DNA from: Oleisolibacter albus
GTDB lineage: Bacteria > Pseudomonadota > Alphaproteobacteria > Azospirillales > Azospirillaceae
DNA: 64,000 bases
Assembly: GCF_003336875.1 (NCBI RefSeq)
Contig: NZ_QGNJ01000006.1
Location: 186,001-250,000 of the forward strand
Direction of reading: 5' to 3'
The notes below the pieces were generated by a model, which saw only the letters and a program-made list of their open reading frames with translations, was not told the DNA's origin and made no database searches. A program made the translations under genes and the position numbers. Below, one piece after another: positions 1-8,209 of this stretch; position 1 is the first letter of the stretch; the number at the start of each line of letters is the position of its first letter.

Positions 1-787
1 CGGCCCCGGTGCCGGCCAGGCTTTCCGCCCGCTCCCGCAGCAGGTCGCGCAGGGCGTCGGCATAGTCCTCCACCCGCGGCAGATGCAGCCGCGGCGCGTC
101 GGCCAGGGACCAGTAGCGGGAGATGTGCGGCGTCCCTCCCGGCTGCCAGACCAGCCGATGGGCCGGCGGCAGACGCTGGATGCCGGTGAACCAGGTGCGC
201 TCCCCGGCATCGGCGCAATGGACCAGGAACAGGCCGAGTGTCGTCTGGTCCAGCGGCGGCGGCCCGCCGGGCAGCGCCAGCAGGGAACGGACGCTGCCGG
301 CGACGCAGAGGCCGTCCCCGCGCCGCGTGTGATAAAGGGCACGCAGACCCAGATGGTCGCGGGCACAGAACAGGGTCCGGTCCCGGCGGTCCCAGATGGC
401 GAAGGCGAAGGCGCCGGACAGGCGGGTGACGCAGTCGTGGCCCCAGCGCGCATAGGCGGCGGCGATCAACCGGTCATCGCCGATGTCCGGTCCGGCCGGG
501 TCCTGCCCGCCCAGGTCCATCCCCAGGGCCTGGGCCAGGGGCCGCCGCTCGGCCAGGTCGGCATCGGCCACCAGCACGAACCGCCCGTCGCCGGCCAGGA
601 CTGGCGGCGCCAGGGCGCTGTCCCCCGGGTGCAGCAGCGCCTGGTTCTTGCCCAGGCAGACCCCGTCCTCCGCCCAGAGCCGCGGGCCGGCGCGGCGCCC
701 GCCGCAGGGCAGCGCCAGCATGGACCAGACGATATCCGATGCGGCGGGCCCATCCCCCGATCCCACGACGCCGGCAATGCTGGTCAT
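1..787 (-). CDS. Lasso-peptide cyclase (asparagine-synthetase-like, C protein), partial
   Basis: The minus-strand reading frame opens at 787 after a good ribosome site (GGGAGGGG) and stays open to the window edge, giving 262 residues of the N-terminus. It shows the class II glutamine-amidotransferase fold of asparagine synthetases, including LSGAFAFAIWD, then ARDHLGLRALY. The protein begins MTSIAG where a working glutaminase begins MCGIAG, so the catalytic Cys is absent. That loss fits lasso cyclases of the McjC type, which activate an Asp/Glu side chain with ATP and join it to the core N-terminus without using glutamine. The ATP-binding synthetase half, with its SGG(L/M)DS loop, lies beyond position 1. 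The divergent B1, B2 and precursor genes support the lasso role; a housekeeping asparagine synthetase is unlikely. Confidence 0.82.
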   Translation of the reverse strand, partial: MTSIAGVVGSGDGPAASDIVWSMLALPCGGRRAGPRLWAEDGVCLGKNQALLHPGDSALAPPVLAGDGRFVLVADADLAERRPLAQALGMDLGGQDPAGPDIGDDRLIAAAYARWGHDCVTRLSGAFAFAIWDRRDRTLFCARDHLGLRALYHTRRGDGLCVAGSVRSLLALPGGPPPLDQTTLGLFLVHCADAGERTWFTGIQRLPPAHRLVWQPGGTPHISRYWSLADAPRLHLPRVEDYADALRDLLRERAESLAGTGA

Positions 788-1147
788 GAGCACCCCTCCC
801 GCTCAGGCGACAGGACAGCAACCCGCCGGGGTTCCGACAGGACTGTTTTCAAACCAAAATGAGCCCAGGCCAAAGATGAACCTGCGCAGACGAAATATGC
901 CGGACAGCACGGACCTAGCCGAAAGAGCGGACAGGCAAGAGATTGCGACTTCCATCTATACAGCATCGCTTCATCATGCTGCGCTGCGCCATCGGATACG
1001 GTCAACAGGCCATATAATTTTCCGTATGGATTAACGCCACTATGGCCTGGACTTGCCAACCAGCAGCAATGCACTGTCAAAGCCCTGGTTTGCGCCGCAT
1101 GCAACGGCACAACAGCGCCAACCGACAACGCCAAATGGAACGCCAGA
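788..1147. other. Divergent intergenic region between lasso C and B1 genes
   Basis: This 360-bp stretch separates the minus-strand cyclase from the plus-strand B1 gene and probably holds promoters for both. I could not pick a convincing -35/-10 pair or operator. Short frames crossing it have no ribosome site or recognisable product. Confidence 0.5.
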
Positions 1148-1483
1148 ATGGGGCACCAGATGACGACGCTCAGCGCGGACAGCGTGATCAGGCGCGAGGC
1201 CGATCTTGTCATGGCCGACATGGCCGGCGGGGAAAAGGCGCTGATGAGCATGGGCACCGGGACTTACTTTGTTCTCAACAGCGTCGGCGCGAACATTTGG
1301 TCGCTGCTGGAGACGCCGCGGAGCGTGGGCAGCCTGTGCCGCGCGCTGGCGGCAACCTATGAGGTCGACCCGGAGGTCTGTCAGCAGAAGACCATCGCCT
1401 TCCTGGAAGGACTGCGGGCGGAACGGGTGGTGACGTTTGCCGATGCGCCCATTGCCCATGCGCCGGCTGAACAGGTGGCTTGA
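1148..1483 (+). CDS. Lasso B1 protein (PqqD-like RiPP recognition element)
   Basis: A 111-residue protein of PqqD/RRE type. The body SVIRREADLVMADM, then GTYFVLNSVGANIWSLLE, matches the winged-helix RRE in which a conserved 'G..Y.LN..G..IW.LLE' segment precedes a helix. RRE proteins hold the leader peptide of a precursor and present it to the leader peptidase B2 and the cyclase. The listed ATG at 1148 has a poor ribosome site; a second ATG at 1160 (MTTLSAD) is an equally possible start. The 3' end overlaps B2 by about 26 bp, which suggests translational coupling. Identification rests on family pattern plus the surrounding cluster. Confidence 0.85.
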   Translation: MGHQMTTLSADSVIRREADLVMADMAGGEKALMSMGTGTYFVLNSVGANIWSLLETPRSVGSLCRALAATYEVDPEVCQQKTIAFLEGLRAERVVTFADAPIAHAPAEQVA

Positions 1484-1892
1484 TCTGCCCCCGGCCCGCC
1501 GCCGCCTGCTGCTGGAGGCGGCGTGGCAGTTGCTGCGCGCGCGTCAGCGCATCCTGCTGGGGCATCTGCGCCGCCGCCGCCCCGGCCTTGGAACACCGGC
1601 GGCAACGGGGCCGCTGCCGCTGACGGCGGAACAGGAGGCAACGGTGCGGCAGGTGCGCTGGGCTGTCAGCGTCGCCGCCCGCCATGTGCCCTGGAATGCC
1701 GTGTGCCTGCCCCAGGCCATGGCGGCCAAGACCATGCTGGCACGGCGCGGCATCACCTCGGTGCTGTTCCTCGGCCTGCGCCGGGGGCGGGAGGCCAGGG
1801 TCCAGGCCCATGCCTGGCTGTGCAGCGGCCGCCTTTATGTGACCGGCTATGAGCCACCGATGGATTTCACCTGCATTGCACGCTTTCAGTGA
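1458..1892 (+). CDS. Lasso B2 protein (transglutaminase-like leader peptidase)
   Basis: About 144 residues. It has an arginine-rich amphipathic start (RRLNRWLDLPPARRRLLLEA), then the B2 core: WNAVCLPQAMAAKTML with catalytic Cys near residue 83, and QAHAWL with catalytic His near 118. This is the Cys-His arrangement of the transglutaminase-like protease that cuts the leader from lasso precursors; an acidic third residue probably lies in the GYEPPMD stretch. The start is uncertain: TTG 1437 and ATG 1443 are also in frame. I prefer ATG 1458 because family members start close to the RRL motif. It lies directly after B1, the split-B arrangement common in lasso clusters outside the McjB type. Confidence 0.85.
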   Translation: MRRLNRWLDLPPARRRLLLEAAWQLLRARQRILLGHLRRRRPGLGTPAATGPLPLTAEQEATVRQVRWAVSVAARHVPWNAVCLPQAMAAKTMLARRGITSVLFLGLRRGREARVQAHAWLCSGRLYVTGYEPPMDFTCIARFQ

Positions 1893-2054
1893 AAAACAGA
1901 GAATATACAGACGAGCATGATTGGCTAAAAACTACCCTAAAGTTTCGATATAAGCTCGATCCAGAAGCCCACATGTATTGCTGACACTGATAGATTGATT
2001 TCGTACACGTTATTCACGAAAAATAAAATCGTTGCTTCAATAACGGAGGACACA
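1893..2054 (+). promoter_or_regulatory. AT-rich leader and ribosome site of the lasso precursor
   Basis: The 162 bp before the precursor are much richer in A+T than their neighbours and end in a strong ribosome site, GGAGGA at 2045-2050, four bases before the ATG. A separate promoter for the precursor is likely here, but I cannot name its -35/-10 boxes with confidence. Confidence 0.45.
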
Positions 2055-2198
2055 ATGCAACACACGCAAAAGAGTCTTTGGATTGATCCCAGCTTCGAGA
2101 AGATCAACCTGATCGGAACCGAAGGCGCCGACCAGCCCAACAGTGATGGGCAGCCCGGCGCGGACAACGCCTTCCCCAATCCCGATCCCTTGTCCTGA
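2055..2198 (+). CDS. Lasso-peptide precursor (A peptide), 47 aa
   Basis: The leader (residues 1-23) contains WIDPSF, a variant of the YxxPxL motif that B1 proteins bind. It ends in GTE, so Thr22 sits at the -2 position that is nearly invariant in lasso leaders. The predicted 24-residue core starts at Gly24 with GADQPNSD. Gly1 can form the macrolactam with Asp8, giving an eight-residue ring. The tail is rich in Pro, Asp and Asn and ends PDPLS with a free C-terminal serine. Prolines are at core positions 5, 11, 18, 20 and 22. The general shape (AFxPxPD-type tail, terminal Ser) resembles paeninodin-like peptides. The leader/core cut and ring are predictions from family rules; the ATG is fixed by the strong ribosome site. 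Confidence 0.85.
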   Translation: MQHTQKSLWIDPSFEKINLIGTEGADQPNSDGQPGADNAFPNPDPLS

Positions 2199-2216
2199 TC
2201 CCAGGCGTCATGCCGC

Positions 2217-2250
2217 CCCCGGGGCCCACGCCCGGTCCCCGGGGATTTTT
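2217..2250 (+). terminator. Hairpin plus T-run after the lasso precursor
   Basis: CCCCGGGG (2217-2224) and CCCCGGGG (2237-2244) can pair across a 12-base loop and are followed by ATTTTT. This is a terminator or attenuator 18 bp after the precursor stop. Partial termination here would give much more precursor message than downstream maturation and export message, as proposed for other lasso operons. Confidence 0.7.
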
Positions 2251-2309
2251 CCGTGCGGGGCAGCCGACCTGCCCCCCTTTCGCCCCCCCTGCGACGGCGG
2301 TGATCGATC

Positions 2310-3494
2310 ATGCCCGCGTCCCTGGTAAATCTGGCCGACCGGTTGCGGCCCGACCATCGCCTGCTGCTGTCGCTGTGCAAGGCGGGGGCAACGCCGGACG
2401 CCGCCCACATCGCCGCCGGCGCCTATGGCGAAGCGGTGCCCGGCCAGCCCTCCTTCGATCGGGGCCTGTTCGACCGGCTCGTCCTGCGCCAGCGGGTCTA
2501 TCCGCTGCTGCATCCGCTGTTCGGGACATTGCCCGCACGCGCGCCCGACTGCCCCAGCCGGCGCTATGCCCGCCTGTGCCAGGACAATATCCGTGCCGCG
2601 CTGCGGCTGGTCGAGGTGTTGAGCCTGGCGACGGCGGCCCTGCGCAGTGTCGGCATCCGTTCCATCCCCCTGAAGGGGGTGGCGCTGGCGCAGCGCTGGT
2701 ACGGCAATGTGGCGCTGCGCTATGCCGGCGACCTGGACCTGCTGGTGGCGGCCGACGACCTGACCGCCGCCGACCGCCGCCTGCGCGGTTCTGGCTTCAG
2801 CCCGCGCGCGGACACGCCGCGCGTCAGCGGCAGCCGGCGTGACCGGCATACCCACCATTTCGCCTACCGCCATGACGAAACGGGCGTCCTGCTGGAACTG
2901 CACCAGCGCCTGCAACCCAACCCGCACCTGATGCCGGTGCCGTTCGCCACCCTCTATGCCCAGGGCAGCGATATCGGCTTCGGCCCGACGCTGCTGCGCA
3001 CCTTGGCCCCCGCCCATGAATTCGCCTTCCTGGCCGTGCATGGGACCCGCCACGACTGGAGCCGGCTGCAATGGGTCTGCGATCTGGACCGCATGCTGCG
3101 CGCCGCCGCCGCGGAAGACGCCCTGCACTGGGTCGAAACGGCGGACAGGCTGGGCGTGGCCCCAGCCGTGCTCCAGGCCATGATGATCGCGCACGGCCTG
3201 CTGGACAGCCCGGTGCCGGAGCCTGTGCGCCGGCAGGCCGGCGGCAATCCGCTGGTCCGCTACATGGTCGCCCATGCGCAGCGGCACCTGTTCCGCGAAA
3301 GCCGGACCCCGGAGGACCGGCCCGATATCCAGCGCACCTGGTCGCTGCTGTATCTGCTCTGTCTCAGCCCCCGGCCCCGCTATCTGGCCACCGAACTGGC
3401 GGCGCGGCTGCGCGAGCGGCGGGAGGCGACGCGGACACGGCCACGCCGGGTCATCACCGTCGTGCGCCCCGGCGCCGGAGCCTCCCATGGCTGA
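2310..3494 (+). CDS. Nucleotidyltransferase-family protein (NTP_transf_5 type) of the lasso cluster
   Basis: A 394-residue soluble protein. The segment LKGVALAQRWYGN, then RYAGDLDLLVAADDL (about residues 127-155) has the KG and DxDLL features of the NTP_transf_5 family of nucleotidyltransferase-like enzymes. Such genes recur in lasso clusters of the paeninodin/pseudomycoidin type, where the partner kinase phosphorylates the C-terminal Ser and the nucleotidyltransferase extends the phosphate with sugars. The precursor here ends in Ser, which fits, but no HprK-like kinase is visible in the window. The 3' end overlaps the exporter start by 8 bp. Function as a tailoring enzyme is inferred from context. 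Confidence 0.72.
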   Translation: MPASLVNLADRLRPDHRLLLSLCKAGATPDAAHIAAGAYGEAVPGQPSFDRGLFDRLVLRQRVYPLLHPLFGTLPARAPDCPSRRYARLCQDNIRAALRLVEVLSLATAALRSVGIRSIPLKGVALAQRWYGNVALRYAGDLDLLVAADDLTAADRRLRGSGFSPRADTPRVSGSRRDRHTHHFAYRHDETGVLLELHQRLQPNPHLMPVPFATLYAQGSDIGFGPTLLRTLAPAHEFAFLAVHGTRHDWSRLQWVCDLDRMLRAAAAEDALHWVETADRLGVAPAVLQAMMIAHGLLDSPVPEPVRRQAGGNPLVRYMVAHAQRHLFRESRTPEDRPDIQRTWSLLYLLCLSPRPRYLATELAARLRERREATRTRPRRVITVVRPGAGASHG

Positions 3495-5385
3495 GAGCGG
3501 CCCCCTGGCCGCGGGCGGCACCGGCGCCCTGTCGGTGGCCTTCATGCAGGTCTTCGTGCGCCAGTGCGGCTGGCAGGGGGGACTGGCCCTGGCCCTGCTG
3601 CTGCTGGCCGGCCTGTCGGAAGGACTGTCGCTGCTGCTGTTCATCCCGGCGCTGGAACTGGCCGGGCTGGGCACGGGCAGCCTGCCCACCGGCGGCCTGC
3701 GCCCCCTGCTGGACCGGTTGCCGCTGCCGCAGTCCCTGGCCGGGCTGCTGGCGGTCTGTCTGGCCCTGATCCTGGTGCGCACCGTGCTGATGCGCCTGAA
3801 GACCGCGCATCTGACGCGGCTGATGCTGGCCTTCACCGATGCCGTGCGCATGCGGCTGTTCCGGGCCGTCAGCCGGGCCCGCTGGTCCGCCCTGGGCCGT
3901 ATCCGCCCGGCCGACATCAACCATATGGTCACCACCGACGTCATGCGCATCGAAGGCGTGGCTCTGGCCCTGTTGCAGGGGCTGAACGCCGGCGTGATGA
4001 TCGCCGTCTATCTGTCGGTGTCGCTGCTGCTGGCGCCCCAGATCACCGCCATCGTTCTGGGCATCGGTGCCGGCATGTTCGCCGTGCTCTACCCCCTGCG
4101 GCGGCGGGCCGTGCGCAGCGGCATGGCCGTGGGCGACGGGCGGCGCGCCCTGTTCCGCACCCTGACCGAATTCCTGGGCAGCATCAAGGTGGCGCGCAGC
4201 TTCCAGGCGGAGGACCGCTACATCGCCGAGTTCGAGCGCGTGCTGGAGCGCATGCGCGCCGATACCATGGCCGTGGTGTCATTGCAGCAGACCACAGCCA
4301 TGCTGTTCCAGTGCACCGGCGTGGTGGCGCTCTGCGCCATCCTCTATGCTGGCGCCACCTGGCTGGCCCTGGGCGGGGCCCAGCTGGCCATCCTGATCGT
4401 GCTCTATGCCCGGCTGTCGCCGCTGATGACCCAGTTGCAGACGGGGGTGCAGCAGTTCCTGGTGCAGCTGCCCTCCTTCGCCGCCGCCCAATCCATGGCG
4501 CGCGCGCTGGAGGCAGCGGCGGAAACGGCGGAACCGCCGGTAGCTGCGGATCTGATGGCGCCCCCGGTGGCGGACCAGATGGCAGCCCCGGCGCGGCTGC
4601 GGCCCGATATCCGCTTCGACGCCGTCGGCTTCCATTATCCCGGCGCCCCGCCGGTGCTGCGGGATCTCAGCGTCCACATCCCCGCGCACCAGATCACGGC
4701 CATCATCGGCCCGTCCGGCAGCGGCAAGACCACCATCGCCGACCTGCTGATGGGCTTCATCGAGCCTGCCGCCGGCGCCATCCTGATCGACGGGAAGCCC
4801 CTGACGCCGCCCCTGTTGCCGGCCTGGCGCCGGCAGGTGGCCTATGTGCCGCAGGAGGCGTTCCTGCTGCATGCCAGCATCCGCGCCAATCTGCATCTGG
4901 CGGTGCCCGCCGCCGGCGAGGCTGCCCTGTGGGAGGCGCTGGACCTGGCCGCGGCCGGGGACTTCGTCCGCCAACTGCCGCACGGGCTGGACACGGTGGT
5001 GGGTGAGCGCGGCACCCGTCTGTCCGGCGGCGAGCGCCAGCGCATCGCCCTGGCCCGGGCGCTGCTGCGCCGCCCCGGCCTGCTGATCCTGGATGAGGCC
5101 ACCAGCGCCCTGGACGCGCAGAGCCAGGCGTCGATCGCCCGCTCCATCGGCGGTCTGCGCGGGCGGACCACGGTGGTCACCATCGCCCACCGTCTGTCGA
5201 TGATGGCCTTCGCCGATCAGGTCGTCGTCATCGAGGCGGGCCGCGTGACCGAAGCCGGCAGCTTCGCCGCCCTGGCCGGCCGCGACGACGGGCATCTGGC
5301 CCGCGTCCTGCGGCTGGAACAGGCACCGCCGCAGCGGGCCGGACACCCGGAGGACAGCACCAGCCGCCTGACGGAAAGGGCCTGA
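3487..5385 (+). CDS. Lasso-peptide ABC exporter (fused membrane and ATPase domains)
   Basis: A 632-residue half-transporter. The N-terminal half has several hydrophobic membrane helices (for example GGLALALLLLAGLSEGLSLL and SLAGLLAVCLALILVRTVLM). The C-terminal ATPase holds Walker A GPSGSGKTT, the signature LSGGERQR and Walker B LLILDEATSALD, then an H-loop in IAHRLS. It belongs to the McjD-like family that exports the mature lasso peptide and often gives self-immunity. I chose ATG 3487 (MAESGPLAAGG), which overlaps the preceding stop by 8 bp; the frame is open further upstream but there it only shadows the preceding gene. Confidence 0.88.
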   Translation: MAESGPLAAGGTGALSVAFMQVFVRQCGWQGGLALALLLLAGLSEGLSLLLFIPALELAGLGTGSLPTGGLRPLLDRLPLPQSLAGLLAVCLALILVRTVLMRLKTAHLTRLMLAFTDAVRMRLFRAVSRARWSALGRIRPADINHMVTTDVMRIEGVALALLQGLNAGVMIAVYLSVSLLLAPQITAIVLGIGAGMFAVLYPLRRRAVRSGMAVGDGRRALFRTLTEFLGSIKVARSFQAEDRYIAEFERVLERMRADTMAVVSLQQTTAMLFQCTGVVALCAILYAGATWLALGGAQLAILIVLYARLSPLMTQLQTGVQQFLVQLPSFAAAQSMARALEAAAETAEPPVAADLMAPPVADQMAAPARLRPDIRFDAVGFHYPGAPPVLRDLSVHIPAHQITAIIGPSGSGKTTIADLLMGFIEPAAGAILIDGKPLTPPLLPAWRRQVAYVPQEAFLLHASIRANLHLAVPAAGEAALWEALDLAAAGDFVRQLPHGLDTVVGERGTRLSGGERQRIALARALLRRPGLLILDEATSALDAQSQASIARSIGGLRGRTTVVTIAHRLSMMAFADQVVVIEAGRVTEAGSFAALAGRDDGHLARVLRLEQAPPQRAGHPEDSTSRLTERA

Positions 5386-5388
5386 GCC

Positions 5389-6042
5389 ATGACGACACTC
5401 GCGGACGCCACGACAGCCGGCGGGCCGCCCGCCGCCGCTCCCTTCCTGCCCCACCACATCGTGCCGGACTGGCTGGGCGCCGAGGAGAGCGAGGGGCTGC
5501 TGTCCTTCGCCCTTGCGCATGAAGCGGCCTTCCAGCCCGCCCTGGTGGTCCAGGGCATGGCGCGCACGGTGAACAATGCCGTCCGCTCGGCCCTGGTTCT
5601 GAAGGAGCTGGGGCCGTGGAAGCCGGTCCTGCGCCAGCGCGTGCGCCGGCTGGTGCCGGAGCTGTCCACGCGGTTCGGGCTGTCGGCCTGCCCGGCGGGA
5701 CGCATCGAGGTGGAGATGGCGGCCCATGGCGACGGCGCCCATTTCAACCGCCATATCGACACGCTGACGGCGGGATCGCGGCCGATCACCCAGGGCCACC
5801 GCCAGCTGAGCCTGATCTATTATTTCCACCGCCGCCCGCGCGGCTTCAGCGGCGGCGCGCTCCGGTACTATCCCCTGGTCCCCGGTGCCGCCGGGCTGGA
5901 CATCAGCCCGGAGCACGACCGGCTGCTGGCCTTCCCGTCCTGGGCCCCGCATTCGGTCGAACGGGTCAGCTGCCCGTCCGGCCATTTCGCCGACAGCCGC
6001 TTCGCCATGAACATCTGGGTCTATGACGGGACCGCACCCTGA
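5389..6042 (+). CDS. 2-oxoglutarate/Fe(II) oxygenase, prolyl-hydroxylase-like
   Basis: A 217-residue protein with the double-stranded beta-helix iron site: HFNRHID supplies the first His and Asp, APHSVERV the distal His, and SRFAMNIWV the Arg that binds 2-oxoglutarate. It follows the exporter by 3 bp behind a GGAAAGGG ribosome site, so it is almost certainly in the same operon. The family includes prolyl 4-hydroxylases, and 2OG oxygenases that hydroxylate residues in lasso peptides are known. The core has five Pro and several Asp residues as possible targets. The lasso-peptide substrate is inferred from position only. It converges on the next gene with a 10-bp gap. Confidence 0.78.
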   Translation: MTTLADATTAGGPPAAAPFLPHHIVPDWLGAEESEGLLSFALAHEAAFQPALVVQGMARTVNNAVRSALVLKELGPWKPVLRQRVRRLVPELSTRFGLSACPAGRIEVEMAAHGDGAHFNRHIDTLTAGSRPITQGHRQLSLIYYFHRRPRGFSGGALRYYPLVPGAAGLDISPEHDRLLAFPSWAPHSVERVSCPSGHFADSRFAMNIWVYDGTAP

Positions 6043-6052
6043 CGGCGGCGAG

Positions 6053-6913
6053 TCAGATCGGCAGGTAGGAGCGGTTGATCAGGGCGCGCAGCCGCTGATA
6101 GACGGGAAAGGCGGCGGACTTGACCGGCTGGGCCAGCAGCGTCTTGACCAGGCGGCAGCCCGCCTCGGCCCGTGCCAGCAGCGGCGGCCGCCCATGCCGG
6201 ATGGCGATGCGGCAGACCTCGTCGATGGTGCGGCGGAACTGGCGGTTCGACACGCCGTCATGGGTCATGTGCCCGAGGAGGCCGGGTTCGTACCAGCCGC
6301 GCCCGCCGGCCCGGTGCAGACGCAGCAGCCAGTCATAGTCCATGGCGCAGCGCCAGTCCGGATCGAACAGGCCGATGCGGGCGAAACAGTCGCGGCGGGC
6401 CAGCAGCGTGGGATGGTTGAGGTTCGGCATGCGGCGGTCGATGCAGCGCGCATACCGCCCATCCCCGCACAGGCGGAAGGTCGGGCGGTCGTCCTGATAG
6501 AACAGCAGATCGCCGAAGACGTAGTCGGCGCCCGTCCGCTCCAGCGCGGATACGGCCCTGGCCACCTGGTCCGGCTCCATCCAGTCGTCGGCATTGAGGA
6601 ACTGGACATAGGCACCCCGGGCCAGCGCCAGCCCCTTGTTGAAGGCGTCGCTGATGCCGGCATCGCGCTCGCTGATCCAGTAGTCGCGCGGCCGCAGCCG
6701 CCGGCGCACCAGATCGACCGTGCCGTCGCGGCTGCCACCATCGACCACCACATGCTCCAGATCGGCGAAGGTCTGGGCCTGGACGCTGGCAATGCAGCGC
6801 TCCAGCGTGGCCGCCGCATCCAGGCAGACGGTGATGATGCTGACGCGGGGGGCCGGCCCCGGCGGCCGGCGCGCGGCCAGGGATGCGTAGGCCTGGAAGC
6901 TGGGGACGCTCAT
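6053..6913 (-). CDS. Glycosyltransferase family 2
   Basis: 286 residues with the GT-A start VSIITVCLDAAATLERCIASVQAQT, then HVVVDGGSRDGT and the metal-binding stretch FLNADDWM. It should transfer a sugar from a nucleotide donor onto a growing lipid-linked repeat on the cytoplasmic side. It is the last gene of a six-gene minus-strand exopolysaccharide block; its ATG overlaps the stop of the upstream gene by 4 bp. Donor and acceptor cannot be read from sequence. Confidence 0.88.
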   Translation of the reverse strand: MSVPSFQAYASLAARRPPGPAPRVSIITVCLDAAATLERCIASVQAQTFADLEHVVVDGGSRDGTVDLVRRRLRPRDYWISERDAGISDAFNKGLALARGAYVQFLNADDWMEPDQVARAVSALERTGADYVFGDLLFYQDDRPTFRLCGDGRYARCIDRRMPNLNHPTLLARRDCFARIGLFDPDWRCAMDYDWLLRLHRAGGRGWYEPGLLGHMTHDGVSNRQFRRTIDEVCRIAIRHGRPPLLARAEAGCRLVKTLLAQPVKSAAFPVYQRLRALINRSYLPI

Positions 6914-8178
6914 ACCGCCTCCGGCGTTGCCATGACGGAGAAGGGCACGGGGACGGGACTGTGGCGCCGGGCCAGCATATCCCGATAGACCCCCGTCAAC
7001 TCACGCACATGCCGTTCCTCGTCGAGTGGGTTCCGCCAATAGCGCCAATGGGCGGCAGCCCCCAGACGGGCCGCCTGATGCGGGCCGGCCAGGGCACGCA
7101 TGGCCGTGACCAGGGCCGGCACATCCGCCGGCGGGATGACGATCCCGGTTTCTCCGGACTCGACCAGCCCGGTGGCGGCCGACCCGGCGGTGACAATGAC
7201 CGGCAGCCCGTTGGCCAGCGCCTCGATACAGACGAGGCCCGCGGTTTCCTGCCAGGTCGAGGCGAAGACCAGGGCGCGGGAACGCCGCATCATGGCGAGA
7301 ACAGACTCCGGCGGCATCCAGGAGATGATCTCGGCGGCGGGATTGAGCCGGCGGATCTGCGGATCGCAGGGTCCCTCGCCGACGAAGGTGACGGGGACGC
7401 CGGCCAGGCGCGCCGCCTCCGCCACCTGCAGGCAGCCCTTTTCCGGCGTCAGCCGTCCGACGAACAGGAAGCGGGTATTGTCGTCCACCGGCGCCGGTCC
7501 ATGATCGACCACCTGGACCGGATTGGGCACCACATGCTGCACCGCCGCCGGCGGCAGGAAGCGGCCGATCACCGCCTGGGCCGCGGCACTGACATGGATG
7601 AAGTCGGGCAGATGGCCGCTGCGGGCCAGGGCCTGCTGCAAGGCCAGATGGCGGGCCAGACGGACAGCCTTGTGCAGGCTGGAGCGGCTGTCGCAGCGGC
7701 TGAAGATGCAGCCCGGCGACATGGGTCTGGCCTGACAGGGACGGGCCTTGGGAAAGCTGTAATAGTTCCCGTTGGGGCAGGCGATGAAATAATCGTGCAG
7801 GGTGACGGCATGGGCGAACCCCCGCCGGCTGGCCTCGGCGATGACGCTGGGCGTCATCGCCTTGGTCCATTGCTGGAAATGGACGATCGTCCGCGCCGGA
7901 TCGCAGCCGGCCAGCAGACGGCCGAACTGCCGCTGCGTGTTCCCGTCCCAGATGGCGGCCGCCACCGCGGTCACCGGATTGCGCCGGTCCCAGACATGCT
8001 CCGCCTGCAGCCGGTGGACGCGCACCGGCGCCTGGTCCAGGGCCGGATCGAGCGGCCCCAGGGCGGTGACGTAATCGACCTCCACACCGCTGCGGGCCAG
8101 GGCCGCAGCTGCCGTGATCGCCACCCGCGCCGCGCCGCCGGTGACGTGGGCGAAATCGCTGACCATGATGATGCGCAT
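6910..8178 (-). CDS. Glycosyltransferase family 4 (GT-B)
   Basis: About 422 residues with the GT-B N-terminal glycine-rich start MRIIMVSDFAHVTGGAARVA. The C-terminal donor domain has RFLFVGRLTPEKG and the E(x7)E-type region SRALVFASTWQETAGLVCIEALANGLPV. The first half contains several Cys and His residues (CPNGNYYS, CQARPMSPGCIFSRCD), an insert seen in some family 4 enzymes. The ATG at 8178 is preferred because this fold usually begins at MRI; ATG 8205 is a possible alternative that sits 4 bp after the upstream stop. It probably builds the same repeat unit as its neighbours. Confidence 0.86.
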   Translation of the reverse strand: MRIIMVSDFAHVTGGAARVAITAAAALARSGVEVDYVTALGPLDPALDQAPVRVHRLQAEHVWDRRNPVTAVAAAIWDGNTQRQFGRLLAGCDPARTIVHFQQWTKAMTPSVIAEASRRGFAHAVTLHDYFIACPNGNYYSFPKARPCQARPMSPGCIFSRCDSRSSLHKAVRLARHLALQQALARSGHLPDFIHVSAAAQAVIGRFLPPAAVQHVVPNPVQVVDHGPAPVDDNTRFLFVGRLTPEKGCLQVAEAARLAGVPVTFVGEGPCDPQIRRLNPAAEIISWMPPESVLAMMRRSRALVFASTWQETAGLVCIEALANGLPVIVTAGSAATGLVESGETGIVIPPADVPALVTAMRALAGPHQAARLGAAAHWRYWRNPLDEERHVRELTGVYRDMLARRHSPVPVPFSVMATPEAV

Positions 8179-8209
8179 CGCGCTGTCCGTCCTTGCCGCG
8201 TCCATGGCG

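Noticed and set aside
2208-3950. A minus-strand frame of 580 codons across the nucleotidyltransferase
   Set aside because: Crosses two well-supported plus-strand genes and has no protein-like features.
1-6042. HprK-like kinase or isopeptidase of the lasso cluster
   Set aside because: No frame in the region shows kinase or isopeptidase motifs; if present they lie outside the window.
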